Shown: in pieces, positions 34,370-41,703 of the stretch | Layout: every line of letters starts with the position of its first letter | Position numbering within the stretch: position 1 is the stretch's first letter | DNA from: Lentimicrobiaceae bacterium | GTDB lineage: Bacteria > Bacteroidota > Bacteroidia > Bacteroidales > F082 | Assembly: GCA_018661505.1 (NCBI GenBank) | Contig: JABJIE010000081.1 | Location: forward strand, 1 to 41,703 | Direction of reading: 5' to 3' | DNA: 41,703 bases | The notes under the pieces: generated by a model | Told to the model about the DNA's origin: nothing | Database searches by the model: none | Seen by the model: the letters and a program-made list of their open reading frames with translations, nothing else | Program-made: the position numbers and the translations under genes

Positions 34370-36052
34370 ATGGATTTTCCTGAAAATGAAAAGAAATCTC
34401 TTAACTTTATAGAATCCATAATAGAAGAAGATATAAAGGAAAATAAAAATCAGGGGAGAGTTCATCTGCGATTTCCTCCTGAACCTAACGGCTATCTTCA
34501 TATTGGACACGCAAAATCCATTTGTTTAAACTTCGGATTAGCAAGTGAATACAATGGGCTTTGTAATTTAAGGTTTGATGATACTAATCCCGAGAAGGAA
34601 GATATCGAGTATGTTGAGTCCATAATGGAAGACATAAAATGGCTTGGTTTCAGCTGGGATGGTGAGCCTAAATTTGCATCAGATTACTTTCAACAACTAT
34701 ATGACTGGGCGGTACTTCTTATTAAAAATGGCAAGGCCTATGTTGATGAGCAACCCCAGGAACTCATAAGTTCTCAAAGGGGTGTGCCTACTCGTCCAGG
34801 TATAGAAAGTCCATATCGTGACAGGCCTATTGAAGAAAGCCTGGATCTGTTTGAACGAATGAAAAATGGAGAATTTGATACGGGTAAGATGATATTGAGA
34901 GCTAAAATAGATATGAGCTCTCCTAATATGCACATGCGAGATCCTATTATGTATCGCATACTTAATCAAGAGCATCACCGCACAGGAAACCAATGGTGTA
35001 TATATCCGATGTACGACTGGGCTCATGGACAATCAGATTTTATCGAGGGGATTACACATTCAATATGTACTTTGGAATTTGAAATACACAGACCTCTTTA
35101 TGATTGGTCATTGGACCAAATTGTTGAAGGGAATTATCGCCCTCAACAAATAGAATTTGCGAGACTTAACCTGAGCTATACAGTTATGAGTAAACGCAAG
35201 TTGCTAGAATTGGTGAAAGAGAATTATGTTAATGGATGGGATGATCCTAGAATGCCTACCATTTCTGGGTTTAGAAGACGTGGGTATACTCCAGAATCAA
35301 TAAGAAAATTTGCTGACCGAATTGGTGTTGCAAAGCGTGATAATGTAATAGACGTAAGCTTACTTGAATTTAGTGTTCGTGAACACCTTAACCAGATTGC
35401 ACCTCGTAGGCTGGGGGTTATTGATCCAGTTAAAGTTATAATTACAAATTATCCTGAAAATAAACTTGAGCAATTAGACCTTATAAATAATCCAAACGAT
35501 GAAAACAGCGGACATAGAGATGTGCCGTTTACTCGTGAAATTTTCATTGAACGAAATGATTTTATGGAAGATCCACCAAAGAAATTTTTCAGACTTGGGC
35601 CAGATAGAGAGGTAAGGCTTATTGGTGCATATATAATTAAGTGCGAGGGTTTCAAGAAAGATGACGATGGTAAAATTGAAGAGATTTACTGTTCCTATGA
35701 TCCTGACACTAAAAGTGGTGGGTCGGGTGCCCAACGTAAAGTTAAGGGAACCATACATTGGGTCAGCGCAGAAAAGGCAGTAACTGCTGAGATAAGATTA
35801 TATGATAGATTATTTTTAGATGAGGATCCAGGTGGGCACAAGGAAGCCGACTTTAAACAATTTTTAAACCCAGATTCACTCAAGGTTATTACTAATGCAA
35901 AGCTTGAGCCATCAGTAGCAAACTTTAATATAGGAGATAAGATGCAATTTCAGCGTCTTGGCTATTTTTGTGTTGACCTTGATAGCTCCAATGAAAAAAT
36001 GATAATTAACCGCACAGTTCCATTGCGAGATGGGTGGGCCAAAAAGAGATAA
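34370..36052 (+). CDS. glnS: Glutaminyl-tRNA synthetase
   Basis: This 560-aa class I synthetase attaches glutamine to tRNA-Gln. It has F-P-P-E-P-N-G-Y-L-H-I-G-H with HIGH at residues 44-47, L-R-F-D-D-T-N-P near 66, and the KMSKS-type V-M-S-K-R-K near 275; the C-terminal half is the beta-barrel anticodon domain. The L-N-L-S-Y-T-V-M-S-K-R block and the tRNA-Gln-type pattern separate it from GltX. Length is normal (E. coli 554 aa). It is a single gene with its own promoter box; convergent with the lipoprotein gene, 25 bases away. Confidence 0.96.
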   Translation: MDFPENEKKSLNFIESIIEEDIKENKNQGRVHLRFPPEPNGYLHIGHAKSICLNFGLASEYNGLCNLRFDDTNPEKEDIEYVESIMEDIKWLGFSWDGEPKFASDYFQQLYDWAVLLIKNGKAYVDEQPQELISSQRGVPTRPGIESPYRDRPIEESLDLFERMKNGEFDTGKMILRAKIDMSSPNMHMRDPIMYRILNQEHHRTGNQWCIYPMYDWAHGQSDFIEGITHSICTLEFEIHRPLYDWSLDQIVEGNYRPQQIEFARLNLSYTVMSKRKLLELVKENYVNGWDDPRMPTISGFRRRGYTPESIRKFADRIGVAKRDNVIDVSLLEFSVREHLNQIAPRRLGVIDPVKVIITNYPENKLEQLDLINNPNDENSGHRDVPFTREIFIERNDFMEDPPKKFFRLGPDREVRLIGAYIIKCEGFKKDDDGKIEEIYCSYDPDTKSGGSGAQRKVKGTIHWVSAEKAVTAEIRLYDRLFLDEDPGGHKEADFKQFLNPDSLKVITNAKLEPSVANFNIGDKMQFQRLGYFCVDLDSSNEKMIINRTVPLRDGWAKKR

Positions 36053-36077
36053 GAACACGAGGCTCGTAGACTAGTTT

Positions 36078-36569
36078 TTATTCAGTACTATCAGGAGCAA
36101 CTGCCATCATTAGCCCTGTTGCATCACCAAAGTCTCCAGAATGAGTGATTTTTCCTTCATCATTAAAAACCAAGTAATGATACATAAGAATCTCAAAGTC
36201 TTTGCCGGAAGCAGTATTAGTTCCTGTCCAAACACCATAAGTTCTTACACTACCATCTAGTTGACCTGTTTCAGGGTTAACGCCAGGAAGATAGTTTTCT
36301 GGTGTATATGTAATGTTTTCCATAGCATCATGCCAACCTTTCATATAATCCATTGCTTGTGCTTTATCCATTAGAGGACCTCCATAAAAACAGCTTTGCC
36401 ATTCAACAGTATCGGCCATTAATGCAGATACTCCTTCATAATCTTCAGATGTAAATGTTGCAAACCAGTTTTTGGCTAATTCAACATTTCCTTCATAACT
36501 TGGGTTTTGTTGTGTTTGACCACATGACATTAGAATACTAATGAAAGCAATCATGATAATTTTTCTCAT
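36078..36569 (-). CDS. SnoaL-like (NTF2-fold) lipoprotein
   Basis: The 163-aa protein starts with a lipoprotein signal (M-R-K-I-I-M-I-A-F-I-S-I, lipobox L-M-S-C with Cys16). The mature part has the SnoaL/NTF2-like cone fold pattern: A-K-N-W-F-A-T-F near residue 31, a D-T-V-E-W strand and the M-Y-H-Y-L-V-F-N strand near 129. Such domains often bind a small hydrophobic molecule; no catalytic residue can be picked. It is anchored in a membrane facing the periplasm. It is a single gene between glnS (convergent) and dnaJ-like (divergent). Confidence 0.8.
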   Translation of the reverse strand: MRKIIMIAFISILMSCGQTQQNPSYEGNVELAKNWFATFTSEDYEGVSALMADTVEWQSCFYGGPLMDKAQAMDYMKGWHDAMENITYTPENYLPGVNPETGQLDGSVRTYGVWTGTNTASGKDFEILMYHYLVFNDEGKITHSGDFGDATGLMMAVAPDSTE

Positions 36570-36745
36570 TTTTTACAGATTTTGGTTATAAAAGACGTAA
36601 ATATAACAAAAACACAAAAACGAGCTATTTTTTTCAAATCTTTATAATATAATTGAGGTGATTTTATTTAGTTGCCAGTTTAAATGAGATGGCACTTTTT
36701 ATTTATTGCTATTTTCGTATTTTTAAACCCATACACCATTAGCTG

Positions 36746-37654
36746 ATGGAATACAAAGATTATTATTCTATTCTAGGGGTTCGCAAAACGGCAACTAAAG
36801 ACGAAATAAAAAAAGCCTATCGCAATCTTGCAAAAAAATATCATCCCGATAAAACCAAGGGTGATAAATCTCTTGAAGAAAAATTTAAGGGAATAGCGGA
36901 AGCTTATGAGGTGCTTGGTAATGAGAAAAATAGAAAAAAATACGATGAGCTTGGAGCCAATTGGAAAAACCAACAACAGCAAGGACCTGGTGGCTTCGAT
37001 TATTCACAATATTATTCCAACTCTGCTAATAATGGTAGGCATCAAACATTTGAGGGTGATCCTGAAATGTTTTCAGACTTTTTCAATAATATTTTTGGCG
37101 GAGGATTTTCAAACAGGGCCTCTGGCCAAAGGCAATCATCAATAAAAGGTCAAAATTATTTGGCCGAAATGGATATAACCCTTGAAGAAGCTTTTCATGG
37201 AGGAACAAGAATAATAGATGTTAATGGCAAAAAACTTCGCATAAAAACAAAACCTGGAACTAGAGATAAGCAAAAAATTAAGCTTGCAGGTAAGGGGAGC
37301 CCTGGAATAAATGGTGGCCCAAATGGTGATTTATTGATAACTATAAATATAACTCCCAATGCTACTTTTAATCTAAAAGGCAATAACCTTTATGCAAATG
37401 TTAAGGTTGATCTATACAAGGCCGTGCTCGGAGGAAAAATTACAATTCCAACTTTAAATGGAAATGTTAACATGACCTTGCCCAAGGGTACCCAGGGTGA
37501 TAGTACCTTAAGGTTAAAAGGAAAGGGGATGCCTGCTTATGGAAGCACGACTAAATTTGGCAACTTATTTATTAAAGTTAATATTGAGGTACCAACAAAT
37601 TTAACCAGCAAGGAAGAGAAATTGTTCAATGAACTTAAAAAGTTAAAATCATGA
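36746..37654 (+). CDS. cbpA: DnaJ-family co-chaperone, CbpA type
   Basis: The 302-aa co-chaperone stimulates DnaK. The J domain (residues 1-70) has the H-P-D triad in Y-H-P-D-K. A Gly/Phe-rich segment follows (about 75-130, G-P-G-G-F, F-G-G-G-F), then the two C-terminal beta domains (about 138-300, [11 protein letters not shown] and K-G-K-G-M-P near 262). There is no zinc-finger domain, so it is a class II CbpA-like protein rather than DnaJ. Its stop codon overlaps the start of the next gene (ATGA at 37,651). Confidence 0.93.
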   Translation: MEYKDYYSILGVRKTATKDEIKKAYRNLAKKYHPDKTKGDKSLEEKFKGIAEAYEVLGNEKNRKKYDELGANWKNQQQQGPGGFDYSQYYSNSANNGRHQTFEGDPEMFSDFFNNIFGGGFSNRASGQRQSSIKGQNYLAEMDITLEEAFHGGTRIIDVNGKKLRIKTKPGTRDKQKIKLAGKGSPGINGGPNGDLLITINITPNATFNLKGNNLYANVKVDLYKAVLGGKITIPTLNGNVNMTLPKGTQGDSTLRLKGKGMPAYGSTTKFGNLFIKVNIEVPTNLTSKEEKLFNELKKLKS

Positions 37655-38016
37655 GTACACTTATTCACTACGAACACATGGCAAATCATTTGCCCATACT
37701 AAATTTTGTAAAGGCAGTTGTTGACAATCAGCTAAAGCACTATGCATCAGATTTGTTTCCCGAACTACAGCTAAAAGATGAAGAGGTATTTAATATTTCG
37801 CTTATGCGTGCTCAACAAGTATGCGCTACATTGGACTTGCCCATTGAACATCACTTCAAAAAAATATATAGAACACACGGAAACCGAACCTACTGTGATT
37901 ATAAATTGTCACATGCAGCTTATGTATTAATTGGAATAAACGGAGATGTAAACCATGTAAAAGTGGCAAATATTCAAATGGAGCTTGTGAATTTATTAGT
38001 GAAAGCCAGGAAATAA
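37651..38016 (+). CDS. Unknown 121-aa protein coupled to the CbpA-like gene
   Basis: The start codon overlaps the stop of the CbpA-like gene by four bases (ATGA), so the proteins are translated together and probably work together. In Enterobacteria the corresponding place holds CbpM, a MerR-like modulator of CbpA. This protein is not recognisably MerR-like. It is helical, with an N-terminal H-Y-E-H stretch and a C-terminal half starting [10 protein letters not shown] and containing [12 protein letters not shown], a phrase faintly like that of DinD/BRO-type DNA-binding proteins. No function is claimed. Convergent with the adenylyltransferase gene. Confidence 0.7.
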   Translation: MSTLIHYEHMANHLPILNFVKAVVDNQLKHYASDLFPELQLKDEEVFNISLMRAQQVCATLDLPIEHHFKKIYRTHGNRTYCDYKLSHAAYVLIGINGDVNHVKVANIQMELVNLLVKARK

Positions 38017-38039
38017 CCCCTTCCTATTTCTTGTAATGT

Positions 38040-38534
38040 TTAGCTAGATTTAATCCTATTTTCAATCAGTGTTGTGGAGTACCCCTCAAGAAAATCAATT
38101 GTTTTAATGGCTCCTCCTTTTTGCATAACAATATCATAACCAACTATTTTTTCTGGCATATAATCACTACCCTTAACCAGAATATCTGGTTGAACCAATT
38201 TAATAAGATTGTATGGAGTGTCTTCATTGAAAAGAATCACTGCATCAACAAATTGTAATGCAGCAATGATTGTTGACCTTGAACTTTCATTATTAATTGG
38301 TCGTGAGCTTCCCTTTCCGAGTTTGCGAGCTGAATGATCAGAATTCACACCAACCAGAAGAATATCTCCTTCATCTTTTGCTTTGCTCAAATAATCAATA
38401 TGGCCCAGGTGAACGATATCAAAAACGCCATTTGTGAATACAATTGATTTTTTAAGCTCGGCCCACTCATCGATTTTACTTCTTAATTCTGAGTCAGAAA
38501 GAACTTTATCTCGTATTTCATCAAGTTTATTCAT
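38040..38534 (-). CDS. rfaE2: Heptose-1-phosphate adenylyltransferase (RfaE2 type)
   Basis: The 164-aa protein has the nucleotidyltransferase fold, with T-N-G-V-F-D-I-V-H-L-G-H at residues 33-44, G-S-S-R-P-I near 83 and the V-K-G-S-D-Y-M motif near 124. It is the stand-alone adenylyltransferase half of HldE, which turns heptose-1-phosphate into ADP-heptose for LPS core; the kinase half is not here. Its start overlaps the end of the flippase-like gene by eight bases, which makes it the last gene of the pan run. Confidence 0.9.
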   Translation of the reverse strand: MNKLDEIRDKVLSDSELRSKIDEWAELKKSIVFTNGVFDIVHLGHIDYLSKAKDEGDILLVGVNSDHSARKLGKGSSRPINNESSRSTIIAALQFVDAVILFNEDTPYNLIKLVQPDILVKGSDYMPEKIVGYDIVMQKGGAIKTIDFLEGYSTTLIENRIKSS

Positions 38535-39555
38535 TCAAAGGTTTTTCTCTGCTTGTGAGATATCCAATGTAAAAGTAAGATAAACTACCAACAATTATGT
38601 TTAAGATAGTTTGTCCAGCATGAGTAATTGCAGCAAAGGAGCCAGCTGCTGTGCCCTCTATACCATATATTTCAACTAAAATAGCCTTTACTATAAAATG
38701 ATAAGCCCCAATACCTCCTGGAACAGGGGCAACAATTCCTAAGCTTCCTATTGCCAATATTGTGAGAGCATCAATAAATGTTAATCCACTTGTTTCGGGA
38801 AGCATAAACACCGGGAAGTATATCATTAATGCGTATAATAGCCAGATAAGAAATGTATAAAACATAAACATCCATTTATGTTTTAACTTGCCAATGGTTT
38901 TAATTCCCTCTAACAAACCCTCAATGAATCCCATTACTTTGTAATATAAGGGATGACTTTTGATTTTTTCTTTGACTAATTTTAGGGTTACCATTATTGC
39001 AATTACACACAATAGGGTGATTACAAAAAATGTTACCAGTCCCTGTAAATTGGAAAATATATTATTAATCAGTGGAGTAAAATTGGCTTCTAAAAACCCT
39101 CCAAGAGACTGAAGCTGAAATGCAATCACTAGGAATATAATGAAGAAAAGTGTTATCAAATCAAAGATTCTCTCCGAAATAACAGTCCCAAAAAGTGCAT
39201 TAAAAGGAATTTTTTCCTTTTTTGAAAGGACGCCACAACGTGCAAATTCTCCAGCCCTAGGAACAGCAGTATTAGCCATGTATCCTACCATTACAGCGTA
39301 AAATGTAGTGGATAGCTTGGTTTTATAATCAAGAGAGTTGATAAGTAAATTCCACCTCATTGCCCTAAAAAGATGAGAGAAAATAGCAAACACAAGCGAA
39401 AGAAGCATCCAATAATAATTGGCTCCCATAATATCATCCCAAACCTCTTTCATGTTTAGCTTGCGAAAACTTAGCCAAAGTAAAAGAACTCCTATACCAA
39501 GAAAGAATAGATATTGGATTACAGTAAAAACTTTTCTTTTTCCAACTGTTGTCAA
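38527..39555 (-). CDS. Flippase-like/LPG-synthase transmembrane-region protein
   Basis: The 342-aa inner-membrane protein has about eight membrane segments and matches the lysylphosphatidylglycerol synthase TM region / UPF0104 group. Marks are F-R-A-M-R-W near residue 64, the A-V-P-R-A-G-E-F-A-R-C block near residue 98, and P-V-P-G-G-I-G-A-Y-H near residue 279. It starts with TTG, five bases after the panD stop; an in-frame TAA four codons upstream rules out an earlier start and the next Met would lose TM1. It lacks the soluble synthase domain. Substrate unknown; the group is thought to move lipids or lipid-linked sugars. Confidence 0.87.
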   Translation of the reverse strand: MTTVGKRKVFTVIQYLFFLGIGVLLLWLSFRKLNMKEVWDDIMGANYYWMLLSLVFAIFSHLFRAMRWNLLINSLDYKTKLSTTFYAVMVGYMANTAVPRAGEFARCGVLSKKEKIPFNALFGTVISERIFDLITLFFIIFLVIAFQLQSLGGFLEANFTPLINNIFSNLQGLVTFFVITLLCVIAIMVTLKLVKEKIKSHPLYYKVMGFIEGLLEGIKTIGKLKHKWMFMFYTFLIWLLYALMIYFPVFMLPETSGLTFIDALTILAIGSLGIVAPVPGGIGAYHFIVKAILVEIYGIEGTAAGSFAAITHAGQTILNIIVGSLSYFYIGYLTSREKPLNE

Positions 39556-39559
39556 GGTG

Positions 39560-39907
39560 TTATTTTAAACGGTTATTTTCATCTGGAAATAAAATGGCTG
39601 GTTTAAATGTCTTGGCTTTTTCAAACTCAATACTTGCATACGAAACTATTATGACAAGATCATTAACAGCAACCTTTCTGGCAGCAGCACCATTCAAAGA
39701 AATGACCCCAGATTTACGCTTTCCCCTTATAACGTATGTGGAAAAGCGCTCTCCATTGGTTATATTATAAATACTAACTTTCTCATTTTCAATCAGATTT
39801 GCGGCATCCATTAAGTCTTCATCAATGGCTATGCTACCAATGTAGTTCAAGTCAGCTTCAGTTACAGTAGCCCTATGTATTTTTGATTTTAGTACTTGAA
39901 TATTCAT
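39560..39907 (-). CDS. panD: Aspartate 1-decarboxylase
   Basis: The 115-aa zymogen makes beta-alanine from aspartate for pantothenate synthesis. It is cut between Gly24 and Ser25 (Y-I-G-S-I) to make the pyruvoyl group. Family marks also include N-G-E-R-F-S-T-Y-V near residue 53 and L-N-G-A-A-A-R near 71. The length matches other short PanDs. It follows panC on the same strand, with its own -7 box between them. Confidence 0.94.
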   Translation of the reverse strand: MNIQVLKSKIHRATVTEADLNYIGSIAIDEDLMDAANLIENEKVSIYNITNGERFSTYVIRGKRKSGVISLNGAAARKVAVNDLVIIVSYASIEFEKAKTFKPAILFPDENNRLK

Positions 39908-39938
39908 TATATGTATTGTAAATAGTAGCTTTTGCGTG

Positions 39939-39946
39939 CAAAATTA
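39939..39946 (-). promoter_or_regulatory. TAnnTTTG -7 box for panD
   Basis: On the minus strand this reads TAATTTTG followed by CA, 32 bases upstream of the panD start and directly next to the last codon of panC. It suggests panD and the genes after it can be expressed without panC. Confidence 0.45.
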
Positions 39947-40792
39947 TTAAATAATTCGAATATTATCGATTAATCTTACTTTACCCAATTTAACGGCGAT
40001 AAACCCCAATGAACCAACTTCTTCATTCCATTGTTTTACTGGCTGCAGATTTGTATCATCTGCAATTTCAAAATATTCCACATTAAATTCAGTTTTGTCG
40101 ATAAAATTTTCTAACACAAACGCCTTCATTTTTTTTGGGCACAAGGTATCTTTAGAACTTTTTGCCATTTTTAGAGTCTGATAAATAAATGGAGCAATCT
40201 CTCTTTCGTGATCTGTTAAGCGAACATTTCGTGAGCTCATGGCTAGCCCATCTGCTTCTCTTACGATTGCGCATGGAACAATATTTACACGAGTATTTTC
40301 AATATCTACCAGTTTTTTAATTATTGCTAATTGTTGAAAATCCTTTTCTCCAAAATAAGCGTTATGTGGGATACATATCTCAAAAAGCCTGCTAACAACA
40401 ACACCGACCCCATTGAAATGCCCAGGTCGAGATGAACCTTCCATTACATGTTCTATGTCACCAAAATCATAGGATTTACTAATTTGGCCTTCTGGGTACA
40501 TCTCCTTGGTATCAGGAGCAAATAATACATCACAACCAACACTTTTCAACAACTCTGCATCCCGATTCAAATTGCGTGGATACTTCTTTAGATCTTCTTT
40601 ATTGTTGAATTGAATTGGATTCACAAAAATGCTTGCAACTAGAATATCATTTTCCTGTTTAGCTCTCCGCATTAATTCTAGATGCCCTTCATGCAAAGCC
40701 CCCATGGTAGGCACAAACCCTATTTTTAACCCATTTGTTTTTTGTTGATAAAGAAATGTTTGTGTATCTACTATCTTTGAAAATGTGATCAT
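39947..40792 (-). CDS. panC: Pantothenate synthetase
   Basis: The 281-aa enzyme joins pantoate and beta-alanine with ATP. It has P-T-M-G-A-L-H-E-G-H at residues 28-37 (HIGH-like), F-G-E-K-D-F-Q-Q near 147-154 and the M-S-S-R-N motif near 188-192 (KMSKS-like). It has the usual length. It lies 24 bases downstream of the thioredoxin-like gene and just upstream of panD, the source of its beta-alanine. Confidence 0.96.
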   Translation of the reverse strand: MITFSKIVDTQTFLYQQKTNGLKIGFVPTMGALHEGHLELMRRAKQENDILVASIFVNPIQFNNKEDLKKYPRNLNRDAELLKSVGCDVLFAPDTKEMYPEGQISKSYDFGDIEHVMEGSSRPGHFNGVGVVVSRLFEICIPHNAYFGEKDFQQLAIIKKLVDIENTRVNIVPCAIVREADGLAMSSRNVRLTDHEREIAPFIYQTLKMAKSSKDTLCPKKMKAFVLENFIDKTEFNVEYFEIADDTNLQPVKQWNEEVGSLGFIAVKLGKVRLIDNIRII

Positions 40793-40816
40793 TACTCGTG
40801 TCTTATTGCTACCAGG

Positions 40817-41323
40817 TTATCTAATGATTTTCCATAGATCTTGCTCATGTGATTTTTTAGGCGATTCAATGATTCTGCCAACTTCTTTATCATCCTTGTA
40901 AATAATCATTGTAGGAACTCTTTCGATATTTAAATCATTAATGTCTACCAAAATAGCTTCTTTCCTTTTGTTCACTGCTATTACCTTAACTCTTTTATCG
41001 TTGTAGCCTGCTTCATTAAGAACCTTGTAAAAATGAGGCACTTCTTTTTTGCTATCAATACACCAAGTGCCCATAACAATGGTTATTTCGTACTCATCTA
41101 TTTTATCTGATATTTTTGAAATATATGAATCGGACGGATTATAAATATCGTACTGGCTATCAAAATATGCACCATATACACCCTTTTCTAAGCCCTTTTT
41201 ATCACAATAACCCATTAACATCTTTTCTCCCGTGTTAATATCAACCACAGTGCTATTCATCTGTCCAATAGCTTCATAACCAAGCAAAACTACCAGTATG
41301 AATAATAAATTTTTCACTTTCAT
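40817..41323 (-). CDS. Exported thioredoxin-fold protein with a single active-site Cys
   Basis: The 168-aa protein has a signal peptide (M-K-V-K-N-L-L-F-I-L-V-V-L-L, cleavage near A-I-G-Q). The mature part has the thioredoxin fold: M-G-T-W-C-I-D-S-K-K-E-V-P at about 83-95, R-V-P-T-M-I-I-Y with the cis-Pro. The usual second cysteine of C-x-x-C is a Ser (C-I-D-S), so it may not reduce disulfides in the standard way; other Bacteroidota proteins show the same W-C-x-D-S form. It is the first gene of the run that leads into panC. Confidence 0.82.
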   Translation of the reverse strand: MKVKNLLFILVVLLGYEAIGQMNSTVVDINTGEKMLMGYCDKKGLEKGVYGAYFDSQYDIYNPSDSYISKISDKIDEYEITIVMGTWCIDSKKEVPHFYKVLNEAGYNDKRVKVIAVNKRKEAILVDINDLNIERVPTMIIYKDDKEVGRIIESPKKSHEQDLWKIIR

Positions 41324-41342
41324 AAATTGTGTATTAAAAATG

Positions 41343-41350
41343 CAAAATTA
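41343..41350 (-). promoter_or_regulatory. TAnnTTTG -7 box for the thioredoxin-like gene and pan run
   Basis: On the minus strand this reads TAATTTTG followed by CA, 19 bases upstream of the start at 41,323. The position fits a short leader. Confidence 0.5.
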
Positions 41351-41396
41351 GAGCAAAATACCACATCTAAAAATTTAATCTACTATTATCAACCTA

Positions 41397-41428
41397 AATA
41401 ATAGCTTTTGCTAAGAAAAGCTATTATT
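41397..41428. repeat. 13-bp perfect inverted repeat between divergent promoters
   Basis: AATAATAGCTTTT, a six-base loop GCTAAG, then AAAAGCTATTATT. It lies midway between the -7 boxes of the thioredoxin-like gene (minus) and of the right-edge gene (plus), so it could be an operator shared by both. No T-run typical of a terminator follows. Confidence 0.6.
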
Positions 41429-41467
41429 AGAACAATAAAAATCAATAATGTATGATTATTTATTTTT

Positions 41468-41475
41468 TACATTTG
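41468..41475 (+). promoter_or_regulatory. TAnnTTTG -7 box for the right-edge gene
   Basis: TACATTTG followed by CA lies 18 bases before the TTG at 41,494. It is inside the frame that begins with the ATG at 41,452, so that ATG would be upstream of the transcript. Confidence 0.5.
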
Positions 41476-41493
41476 CATCCAATAATAATTAAA

Positions 41494-41703
41494 TTGACCG
41501 ATAACTTATATAAATATAACGAACCCCTTAAAAGTGAGTATGAAAGCCTGAGTAGAAATGATCTTGAGGCTAGACTACACACTTTTATTTCTAATTTACT
41601 TCAAAATGATTTCGAGAAACTCTGCAATATGATATACAGACATGATGTGGATGAAATAAAATTTAATTGTGCTCTGGAATTAAAAGATATAGATGAAAAA
41701 GCA
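41494..41703 (+). CDS. Partial conserved hypothetical protein, cut by the window edge
   Basis: The frame is open to the window end with at least 70 codons from TTG at 41,494 (or 84 from ATG at 41,452). The phrase L-L-Q-N-D-F-E-K-L-C-N-M-I-Y-R-H-D-V-D-E resembles a small helical protein family of about 80-100 aa common in Bacteroidota and without known function. The TTG start is preferred because the promoter box lies between it and the ATG. The gene is divergent from the thioredoxin-panC run. Confidence 0.6.
   Translation, partial: MTDNLYKYNEPLKSEYESLSRNDLEARLHTFISNLLQNDFEKLCNMIYRHDVDEIKFNCALELKDIDEKA

Noticed and set aside
1-41703. CRISPR arrays, tRNA or rRNA genes, insertion sequences
   Set aside because: No regularly spaced repeats, no cloverleaf-like sequences and no transposase frames were noticed on either strand.

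Overview
The window is AT-rich bacterial chromosome from a member of the Bacteroidota. Four things point there: two secreted proteins with C-terminal tails of the type IX secretion (T9SS) kind; a IPExxxVDY-family protein, a family restricted to this phylum; several TAnnTTTG boxes, the -7 element of the Bacteroidota housekeeping promoter, just upstream of starts; and an almost complete lack of Shine-Dalgarno sequences. No rRNA, tRNA, CRISPR array, intact insertion sequence or prophage was seen. The genus cannot be named from the sequence.

Left part (1-8,100, minus strand): a 38-aa membrane peptide and a flavodoxin-like FMN reductase, then an acid-resistance block of GadC antiporter, glutamate decarboxylase GadB and a GMC-type FAD oxidoreductase, preceded by an MHS-family MFS transporter and a secreted endonuclease/exonuclease/phosphatase-fold protein. 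GadB keeps a C-terminal His that may act as a pH switch, but the antiporter stops after its last membrane segment.

Middle part (8,200-25,500): mixed secreted and housekeeping genes. These are a small four-helix membrane protein, a seven-repeat SBBP propeller with a T9SS tail, a DUF819 membrane protein, a two-domain (CBM9-like plus family-10-like hydrolase) secreted protein, an IPExxxVDY protein, a YkvA/DUF1232 protein, tdk-cyclophilin-pheS on the minus strand, a conserved acidic protein with rsmI, a 1088-aa BNR/Asp-box propeller protein, a class A penicillin-binding protein and a CYTH phosphatase-like protein. Three convergent gene pairs here are separated by 0 to 9 bases.

Signalling part (26,000-34,200): a lamin-tail T9SS protein, then an operon of FIST sensor protein, triple-PAS histidine kinase and HTH response regulator, with a 10-bp tandem repeat between kinase and regulator. 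After a 37-aa membrane peptide with a strong Shine-Dalgarno and a fluoride channel gene (both minus strand) comes a receiver-kinase fusion whose receiver resembles that of the first operon, with a promoter box only six bases before its ATG. Two strong terminators in a row close this part.

Right part (34,300-41,703): glnS, a SnoaL-like lipoprotein, a CbpA-type DnaJ gene overlapping an unknown 121-aa gene, and a minus-strand run thioredoxin-like protein, panC, panD, a flippase-like membrane protein and a stand-alone heptose-phosphate adenylyltransferase. A gene open at the right edge is divergent from that run, with a 13-bp inverted repeat in between.
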